From contig DASTMZ010000176.1 in NCBI GenBank assembly GCA_035713725.1, positions 1 to 7,895 on the forward strand: a stretch of DNA of 7,895 nt. Direction: 5' to 3'. The translations under genes and the position numbers were made by a program. How positions within the stretch are numbered: position 1 is the first letter of the stretch; each line of letters starts with the position of its first letter. Source of the DNA: DASQPR01 sp035713725. GTDB taxonomy: Bacteria; Actinomycetota; Actinomycetes; Mycobacteriales; Micromonosporaceae. Shown here piece after piece: positions 1 through 4,374 of the stretch. The notes under the pieces were generated by a model, which had not been told where the DNA came from, made no database searches, and saw only the letters and a list, made by a program, of their open reading frames with translations.

Positions 1-227
1 GCGAGACGCCGCGCTACCGCCGCGTCAAAGCCGGCCGGCGGCTCGCGTCGCGGTGCGAGCAGGAGCAGATCATCCGCCACGCGGGTGAGCTCGGTCAGCT
101 CACGCCGGCACCGGTCGCAGTGCGCGACGTGCATCAACGCGAACGCCCGATCGTGTCCGGTCACGGCGCCGGTCGCCAACTCTTCCAGCAGCGGTCGCAC
201 CGCCTCGCAGTCAGGTGTCTCGTCCAT
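1..227 (-). CDS. Zinc-finger anti-sigma factor, N-terminal part (runs off the window)
   Basis: The first 75 codons of a minus-strand gene are visible and the rest lies beyond base 1. The product starts MDETPDCEAVRPLLEEL and carries H33-x3-C37-x2-C40, the zinc-associated anti-sigma (ZAS) signature; C7 is a likely fourth zinc ligand. After it comes an AAPRREPP-type proline/arginine linker and a GFDAAVARRL helix, the usual junction before a membrane or periplasmic part in such proteins. Known role of the family: the N-terminal domain holds the cognate ECF sigma factor inactive until a signal releases it. The start is ATG at 227-225, preceded by GAGGTG with good spacing. It lies inside the last codons of the upstream sigma gene (overlap of 17 nt), so the two are almost certainly translationally coupled. 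Whether it has a transmembrane segment or an RskA-type C-terminal domain cannot be seen here. Confidence 0.85.
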   Translation of the reverse strand, partial: MDETPDCEAVRPLLEELATGAVTGHDRAFALMHVAHCDRCRRELTELTRVADDLLLLAPRREPPAGFDAAVARRL

Positions 228-771
228 CGCTCACCTCGAGCTGGTCGCGCAGCCGGGCAAGGCCCAGCCTGATGCGGGTCTTCGCGGTGCCTAGCGGAAT
301 CCCTTCCCGCTGGGCGATTTCTCGTGCCGTCATGCCGTACATCGCCGCCAATACCAACGCGACGGCCTGTTCGTGGGGCAGCGACGCGAGCGCGTCACGG
401 AGCCGCTGCGCGTCGACGCAGTCGTCGGCGTACCGTCCCGAATCCCCGCCGTCCGAGTTGGCGAGCAACGCGGCCACCACCGCCGGGTCATACGGCCGAT
501 CCCGGGTAACCCGCACCGCGTCGATCGCGGCGTTGCGTGCGATCGACAGCAGCCACGTCGCGACCCCGCCGCGCCGTGCGTCGTACCCGCCGGCAAACCG
601 CCAGGCACGCACGAACGCCTCCTGCGCGACCTCCTCGGCGATCGCGGGCACGCCGACGATGGTCAGCGCCAGACCAAAAACGCGCGACTGGTACCGGCGG
701 ACGAACGCGGTGGCCGCTTCCGCGTCGCCCGCGGCCATACCGGCGAGCAACCCGTCGTCAGAGACCTCCAC
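211..771 (-). CDS. ECF (group IV) RNA polymerase sigma factor
   Basis: The product is a 186-residue extracytoplasmic-function sigma factor that directs RNA polymerase to a small regulon. Region 2 covers about residues 20-87, with the AEEVAQEAFVRAWR core-binding/-10 helix followed by VATWLLSIARNAAIDAVR. Region 4 covers about residues 126-178, with LPHEQAVALVL and the helix-turn-helix MTAREIAQREGIPLGTAKTR. I chose GTG at 771 because it keeps the DDGLLAGMAAGD lead-in typical of region 2. The frame is open to an ATG at 930, but that start would add 53 residues of unrelated sequence. No clear SD precedes the GTG, and ATG at 738 is the alternative. The anti-sigma gene overlaps its 3' end. A divergent flavin monooxygenase is the probable target. 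It resembles the SigK/SigL-like actinobacterial ECF factors, but I cannot assign the subgroup without a search. Confidence 0.9.
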   Translation of the reverse strand: MEVSDDGLLAGMAAGDAEAATAFVRRYQSRVFGLALTIVGVPAIAEEVAQEAFVRAWRFAGGYDARRGGVATWLLSIARNAAIDAVRVTRDRPYDPAVVAALLANSDGGDSGRYADDCVDAQRLRDALASLPHEQAVALVLAAMYGMTAREIAQREGIPLGTAKTRIRLGLARLRDQLEVSDGRDT

Positions 772-825
772 ACCGACATATACGGGCGCGGCCCGGCAAA
801 CGGATCTCGCCAGCGCGGAACTCAA

Positions 826-854
826 GGGAGTCGGATCCTGGTGCGCTGCGGATG
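826..854 (-). promoter_or_regulatory. Candidate ECF promoter for the sigma/anti-sigma operon
   Basis: Reading the minus strand, CATCC (854-850) is followed by exactly 16 nt and then CGACTCCC (833-826). This matches the layout of the plus-strand candidate upstream of the monooxygenase. It would give a leader of roughly 50 nt to the GTG at 771, consistent with an autoregulated ECF operon. CATCC as a -35 recalls the CCATCC element I remember for mycobacterial SigK promoters. The two -10 parts share little beyond CG, so the assignment is tentative. Confidence 0.4.
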
Positions 855-911
855 ACCTGGGGTTTCGCAGACCTGCACAGGTCCGATCTGCTCGACACCC
901 TCGCCGACCTG
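854..911. repeat. Cluster of GACCTG half-sites between divergent promoters
   Basis: GACCTG occurs at 854-859, 870-875 and 906-911, and its reverse complement CAGGTC at 878-883. The middle two form a perfect 6-2-6 inverted repeat (870-883). Four copies of a hexamer in 58 bp is far above chance. The cluster sits between the two candidate ECF promoters, where a DNA-binding regulator acting on both directions would be expected. No regulator in the window can be assigned to it. Confidence 0.5.
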
Positions 912-931
912 AAGACGTGTTGAATCGCACA

Positions 932-960
932 CATCCCGGGTGTCATTCTGAGCGGAGATC
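932..960 (+). promoter_or_regulatory. Candidate ECF promoter for the flavin monooxygenase
   Basis: CATCC (932-936), a 16-nt spacer, then CGGAGATC (953-960). The spacing is identical to the minus-strand candidate upstream of the sigma gene. The start site would fall near 965-970, leaving a short leader of about 20 nt that contains the SD AGGGAG (978-983) before the GTG at 988. The position suits the gene well. The motif assignment is inference. Confidence 0.45.
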
Positions 961-987
961 TCAGCGCACCGACTGACAGGGAGTCCT

Positions 988-2478
988 GTGGCCGCACCAG
1001 AACATGTCGACGTGCTCATCGTCGGCGCCGGTCTGTCCGGGATCGGCGCCGCTTGTCGGCTGCTGACCGATGCGCCCGACACTTCGTTCGAGATCCTCGA
1101 GGCACGCGGATCGAGCGGCGGCACCTGGGATCTGTTCCGCTATCCCGGCATCCGGTCGGACTCCGACATGTTTACGCTCGGATATCCGTTCCGGCCATGG
1201 ACCGGCGCGGGCTCGATCGTGGGTGGCGATGAGATCCTGCGGTACGTCCGCGAGACCGCGACGGCGTACGGCGTGGACGCGAAGATCCGCTACCGCACCC
1301 GGGTCGCTGGAGCCGACTGGACAAGCGAGGACGGCCGCTGGACGGTGACCGTCGAGGATACGAACTCTGGCGTTCGCACCACGAAAACGTGCACGTTCCT
1401 TTACCTCTGCTCCGGCTACTACCGCTACGACGAGGGATACACGCCGGCCTGGCCCGGGCAGGACGCGTTCACCGGTGAGGTCATCCACCCGCAACATTGG
1501 CCGGCGGACTTCGACGCGGCCGGCAAGCGGATCCTCGTGATCGGCAGCGGCGCAACAGCGGTGACACTGGTGCCGGCGTTGGCCAAGACCGCCGCGCACG
1601 TGACGATGCTCCAGCGGTCGCCGTCATACGTCGTCGCGTTGCCAGCCCAGGACGGCATCGCCGCGTTGTTGCGCAAGGTGATGCCGGCGCACCGGGTATT
1701 CGCCGCGGTGCGGTGGAAGAACATCCGGCTCGGCACCCTCGTGTATCGCTTGTTCCGCCGCTACCCGGACCGCGCTCGCGCGTTGCTTCGCCGGGGTGTG
1801 ACGCGGAGCCTGCCGGCGGGGTACGACGTCGACACCCACTTCACGCCGGCGTACCAACCTTGGGATCAGCGGTTGTGTGTCGTGCCGGACGGCGACTTGT
1901 TCGCCTCGATCCGGTCGGGCAAGGTGTCCGTCGCCACCGACCACGTGGACACGTTTACGCCTACGGGTGTGTCGCTGCGCTCCGGTCGGACGCTGGACGC
2001 CGACGTGATCGTCACGGCGACCGGCCTGAACCTCCTGCCGTTGGGTGCGATCGAGTTGACCGTCGACGGTTCGGCCGTGCGCGTGCCACAGCACGTCGTG
2101 TTCAAGGGAATGATGCTCGACGGCGTACCCAACATGGCGTTCGCGCTCGGCTACACCAACGCGTCGTGGACGTTGAAGGTGGACCTGGTCGCCCGGTACG
2201 TCTGCCGGATCCTCGAGTACATGCGCCGCAACGGGTACGCGACCGTCACCCCGCGGCTGCCCGCCGCGCCGATGGCAACCGGCCCGTTCATCGAGATGAC
2301 GTCCGGATATTTCCAGCGATCGCGGGATCTCCTGCCGTTGCAAGGCGACCGTGCGCCGTGGCGGCTACGACAGCACTACGCCAAGGATGCGGCGCTCTTC
2401 CGCGGCGCCGTCAAACGCGACGGTCTGGAGTTCGGGCGGCTGGACGCGGAGGTATCGGTCGCGGCCGCGCAACGCTGA
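988..2478 (+). CDS. EthA-like Baeyer-Villiger (class B) flavin monooxygenase
   Basis: The product is a 496-residue FAD- and NADPH-dependent monooxygenase that, by family, inserts one oxygen atom into ketones or sulfur compounds. The FAD Rossmann motif is G13-x-G15-x-x-G18, with E38 at the end of the second strand. GGTWDLFRYPGIRSDSD (44-60) follows. The Baeyer-Villiger fingerprint F161-x-G-x3-H-x3-W-P172 is complete. The NADPH Rossmann motif is GSGATA (186-191), and the TATGLN motif lies at 343-348. From memory, the sequence is strikingly close along its length to mycobacterial EthA, the ethionamide-activating monooxygenase of 489 residues; examples are CSGYYRYDEGY, VRWKN, NPWDQRL-like PWDQRLCVVP and GYTNASWTLK. 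The start is GTG at 988 with the SD AGGGAG four bases upstream. No signal peptide or membrane segment is seen. It diverges from an ECF sigma operon and ends before a strong hairpin. The natural substrate is unknown, so I give no gene symbol. Confidence 0.93.
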   Translation: MAAPEHVDVLIVGAGLSGIGAACRLLTDAPDTSFEILEARGSSGGTWDLFRYPGIRSDSDMFTLGYPFRPWTGAGSIVGGDEILRYVRETATAYGVDAKIRYRTRVAGADWTSEDGRWTVTVEDTNSGVRTTKTCTFLYLCSGYYRYDEGYTPAWPGQDAFTGEVIHPQHWPADFDAAGKRILVIGSGATAVTLVPALAKTAAHVTMLQRSPSYVVALPAQDGIAALLRKVMPAHRVFAAVRWKNIRLGTLVYRLFRRYPDRARALLRRGVTRSLPAGYDVDTHFTPAYQPWDQRLCVVPDGDLFASIRSGKVSVATDHVDTFTPTGVSLRSGRTLDADVIVTATGLNLLPLGAIELTVDGSAVRVPQHVVFKGMMLDGVPNMAFALGYTNASWTLKVDLVARYVCRILEYMRRNGYATVTPRLPAAPMATGPFIEMTSGYFQRSRDLLPLQGDRAPWRLRQHYAKDAALFRGAVKRDGLEFGRLDAEVSVAAAQR

Positions 2479-2555
2479 GATGGCCGGGTACGCCGCTCAG
2501 TATCGCTTGCAGGGCCCGTGCGCCGACCGAAGGTCCAGGCGCTTCGACCAGTAAT

Positions 2556-2601
2556 CGTCGTCGGCGTCGGCCGCAACGTGCCCCGGCCGATGCCGACGGC
2601 G
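2556..2601 (+). terminator. Strong hairpin between convergent genes, probable terminator
   Basis: Positions 2556-2573 pair with 2584-2601 to form an 18-bp stem around a 10-nt loop. All pairs are Watson-Crick except two G-U wobbles (2558-2599 and 2566-2591), which pair only in the plus-strand RNA. The stem follows the monooxygenase stop codon by 77 nt and touches the stop codon of the convergent SRPBCC gene. There is no U-tract, as is common for actinobacterial terminators. It would favour termination of monooxygenase transcripts and may also block read-through from the other side. Confidence 0.65.
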
Positions 2602-3060
2602 CTACCGGCGCTCGACGTAATCGACGAGCTTGGCCAGCGCCATGGTCATGCCCGTCTCGTTGTCGGTCGGCGGAATCTTGTCCGGCACACCGTTGTGGAC
2701 AATGAGAATGTCCGTGCCGCCGTCCGCGTCGCGCAACGTCGTCGTCATCGTCATCTCGCCCGCGAGTTCCGGATCGGCAGACTCGAACCGCAGCGCCTCG
2801 ACCACTTGCTCATCGGGTACGAGCGCCACGAAATGCCCTTGGTACGTATCGGTCCGGGACGTCGACTTGCCGATTCCAGTCGGCTCGTCGTAGGTCAACG
2901 ACACCCGGAATGCACCGCCCTCGCGCGCATCGAACTCGTGGACCTCGCTGCTCATGCCTGCTGGCACTCGCCAGACCGCGATCGCATCGGGGTCGAGGAG
3001 CGCTCGGTAGACGGTGGCGCGACCGGCGTGCGTGTGGGCCGAGACCCGGGTGGCGTACAT
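2602..3060 (-). CDS. SRPBCC / AHSA1-like (START-fold) protein
   Basis: The product is a 152-residue single-domain protein of the SRPBCC superfamily, AHSA1 (activator of Hsp90 ATPase homologue 1-like) branch. Seen: an N-terminal strand VSAHTHAGRATVYRALLDPDAIAVWRVP, in which the W is typical, then EFDAREGGAFRVSLTYDE, the central FVALVPDEQVVEALRFES strands, MTMTTTLRDADGGTDILIVHNGVP and a C-terminal helix, TGMTMALAKLVDYVERR. The length is normal for the family. Such proteins form a hydrophobic pocket; most bacterial members have no proven reaction and are often partnered with small regulators. ATG at 3060 begins one nucleotide after the TetR stop codon, and AAAGG lies upstream at the end of tetR, so it is translated as the second gene of a two-gene operon. 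The ligand is unknown. Confidence 0.85.
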   Translation of the reverse strand: MYATRVSAHTHAGRATVYRALLDPDAIAVWRVPAGMSSEVHEFDAREGGAFRVSLTYDEPTGIGKSTSRTDTYQGHFVALVPDEQVVEALRFESADPELAGEMTMTTTLRDADGGTDILIVHNGVPDKIPPTDNETGMTMALAKLVDYVERR

Positions 3061-3061
3061 G

Positions 3062-3697
3062 TCAATTGGCCTTTGTTCGTGCCGATGCGATCGTCGGCAG
3101 CGGGTGACCGGCTAGCGCGTGCGCAAGCATCGCCTGTGCGACCCACGACGCGAGCGCCGCGGCGTCCGCGCCGGACAGGTTGGCGACATCGGTCAACCAT
3201 ATCTTCGCCTCGATGCCGGTTGCCGATCTGATCGCCAACGCGAGCGCGCGAACGTCGATGTCGGAACGGCTGTCGCGCAACGGTTCGAGCGCGTCCGTGA
3301 GCCATCCGATGGCCCGCCCGCGCCGCATGATGGGCGATTCGCCGGTCGCGGGTTGCTCGAGCGACAGACGCAACGCGGTGCGCAGGTGCGGCTCCCACTC
3401 GTCGTTGATCCGGGCCAGCGCCCGCACCACCAGATCAAGCCGCTCGACCGGATCCGCGGTCGCGTCTCGGGGCAACAACGTCGGCGCCTCAATCTCCGGG
3501 TACGCGGCCTGCAGCAACTGACGCTGAGTCGGGAAGTACCGATACGCCGTGGTACGCGACACGTCGGCCTCGGCGGCCGCGCTCTCCACCGTCGGCGTGA
3601 TGCCGCCGGCGAGCTGTTCCCGCGCCGCGGCGAGGATCGCCGCCCGCGTCCGCCCCTTCTGCTCGCGCCGCCCGGTGGACTCATATGGGACTGCCAT
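3062..3697 (-). CDS. TetR/AcrR-family transcriptional regulator
   Basis: The product is a 211-residue repressor-type regulator. The DNA-binding helix-turn-helix lies at about residues 36-55 (TVESAAAEADVSRTTAYRYF), preceded by the usual first helix TRAAILAAAREQL. The rest is a helical ligand-binding and dimerisation domain with no specific signature I recognise. ATG at 3697 is the first possible start, since an in-frame TGA lies just upstream at about 3718. No SD is visible. A TACCAT -10-like hexamer lies at -12 to -7 relative to the A of this ATG, so the mRNA may be leaderless. The gene heads an operon with the SRPBCC gene and diverges from a cupin gene. The palindrome overlapping its start suggests autorepression and joint control of both directions. 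Its inducer is unknown, and it should not be taken for EthR only because an EthA-like gene is nearby. Confidence 0.92.
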   Translation of the reverse strand: MAVPYESTGRREQKGRTRAAILAAAREQLAGGITPTVESAAAEADVSRTTAYRYFPTQRQLLQAAYPEIEAPTLLPRDATADPVERLDLVVRALARINDEWEPHLRTALRLSLEQPATGESPIMRRGRAIGWLTDALEPLRDSRSDIDVRALALAIRSATGIEAKIWLTDVANLSGADAAALASWVAQAMLAHALAGHPLPTIASARTKAN

Positions 3698-3721
3698 ACC
3701 ATCATGGTACGCTCATACCAC
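3695..3721. promoter_or_regulatory. Probable TetR operator overlapping divergent -10 elements
   Basis: TACCAT-C-ATGGTA (3697-3709) is a perfect 13-bp inverted repeat. A third half-site TACCA follows at 3716-3720, so the half-sites are TACCA, TGGTA and TACCA, and CATACCA is directly repeated with 19-nt spacing. The palindrome covers the first base of the TetR start codon. Read on either strand, it supplies a TAnnnT-type -10 hexamer (TACCAT). Binding here would block both the tetR-SRPBCC transcript and the cupin transcript. Confidence 0.7.
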
Positions 3722-3777
3722 GACGACGCCGGCACGACATCGTCCCAGCAGATCGGCCCAAGCAGGAGGTGGCACTG

Positions 3778-4119
3778 ATGATCGATCCTGTCGAGACGAA
3801 CCCCGACCTGTATCGCATCGTGTTCGAGAACGATCGGGTCAGAGTGCTGTCGTACCACGACCGCCCCGGCGACCGAACGCTGGCGCATCGGCACCCTGAT
3901 TCGGTGATGGTGACGCTCAGCGCGTTCCGTCGACGTGTGTCGCATGACAATCGATCCGTCGATCTGGAGTTGCGCGCCGGCGAGGTGAGATGGCTGGCTG
4001 CGCAGGAGCACCTGGGTGAGAACAACGGTGACACGGACACACACGCGATCTTCATCGAGCTGAAGCAGGCGCCGGCGACCGTACCGGCGACGGCACAGCC
4101 ACTTGGTCCGGGCGCCTGA
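3778..4119 (+). CDS. Small cupin protein, BauB-like
   Basis: The product is a 113-residue single-domain cupin. It starts with DPVETNPDLYRIVFENDRVRVLSY, the lead-in typical of BauB-like small cupins (β-alanine-degradation-associated, reaction unproven). Probable metal ligands lie in the first cupin motif, H37-R-H39-P, and in the second, H78 with E81 (EHLGEN), followed by the closing strand AIFIELK. The second motif is less canonical than the first. The start is ATG at 3778, preceded by the strong SD AGGAGG at 3764-3769 with 8-nt spacing. The frame is open upstream to 3685, but that start would run through the operator. It is divergent from TetR and shares its operator region, so it is a likely repressor target. 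The substrate is unknown and it may be a binding protein instead of an enzyme. Confidence 0.85.
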   Translation: MIDPVETNPDLYRIVFENDRVRVLSYHDRPGDRTLAHRHPDSVMVTLSAFRRRVSHDNRSVDLELRAGEVRWLAAQEHLGENNGDTDTHAIFIELKQAPATVPATAQPLGPGA

Positions 4120-4187
4120 TCGATCTCGCCCGCTCCACGGATTCGATGCCGAGTTTCCGCATGGACCACCTGACACCGACGCCGACG

Positions 4188-4193
4188 TAGACT
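4188..4193 (+). promoter_or_regulatory. Candidate -10 element (TAGACT) upstream of the GGDEF-EAL gene
   Basis: TAGACT fits the TAnnnT -10 of actinobacterial housekeeping promoters and would start transcription near 4200. That gives a leader of about 175 nt that would include the predicted fold at 4235-4302. No convincing -35 is seen at the normal distance. This is a weak call. Confidence 0.25.
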
Positions 4194-4234
4194 GGCCGTT
4201 CGGGCCACGCGCCGTTGACGAACGTACGAAAGGT

Positions 4235-4302
4235 CGTCACGGGTGTGGCTGGTGGGTCGGGTGCCACCGCACGGGTTCCCAGACGGTTGCATGCCCGTGA
4301 CG
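4235..4302 (+). ncRNA. Possible structured leader RNA of the GGDEF-EAL gene
   Basis: CGTCACGGG (4235-4243) and CCCGTGACG (4294-4302) are perfect reverse complements, and the helix extends inward to 13 bp with two G-U pairs (4244-4293, 4245-4292). Within the 46-nt loop, CTGG/CCAG (4249-4252 with 4279-4282) and a GTGC-CACC-GCAC hairpin (4261-4272) can nest. A second GTGACG at 4314-4319 could compete for the CGTCAC arm. The element ends 72 nt before the start codon. I do not recognise a known riboswitch consensus, and c-di-GMP class I and II do not fit. GC-rich sequence forms chance helices, so confidence is low. Confidence 0.35.
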
Positions 4303-4374
4303 CTGGGTGCACGGTGACGGAGGGCCGGCATTCGGACCCGGTCTATTCATCGGCTGGCTCCCGGAGGTGAGGCC

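Noticed and set aside
772..930. Longer sigma factor start at ATG 930 (239 residues)
   Set aside because: The added 53 residues do not resemble any sigma factor, would overlap the proposed promoter, and begin inside the GACCTG/promoter region.
1497..2705. 402-codon open frame on the plus strand overlapping the monooxygenase
   Set aside because: It is out of frame with the conserved BVMO motifs, gives an Arg-rich product with no recognisable domain, and has no SD-supported start.
3685..3777. Upstream start for the cupin (144 residues)
   Set aside because: It would translate through the TetR operator. ATG 3778 has a near-perfect SD and starts at the conserved DPVETNPD lead-in.
4066..4118. CAGGCGCC/GGCGCCTG inverted repeat and CCGGCGAC direct repeats at the cupin 3' end
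   Set aside because: The direct repeats encode a PATVPATA tail and the 8-bp stem has a 37-nt loop with no U-tract. This is more likely GC-rich coincidence than a terminator.
3193..4176. 327-codon minus-strand frame spanning the TetR and cupin genes
   Set aside because: It runs through the operator region and is antisense to the cupin gene and out of frame with TetR. The product is Arg/Ser/Cys-rich low-complexity sequence.
4235..4302. c-di-GMP riboswitch or tRNA-like element
   Set aside because: The GEMM core motifs and tetraloop receptor are absent. GGGTTCCCAGACGG only loosely recalls a T-arm, and no cloverleaf can be drawn.
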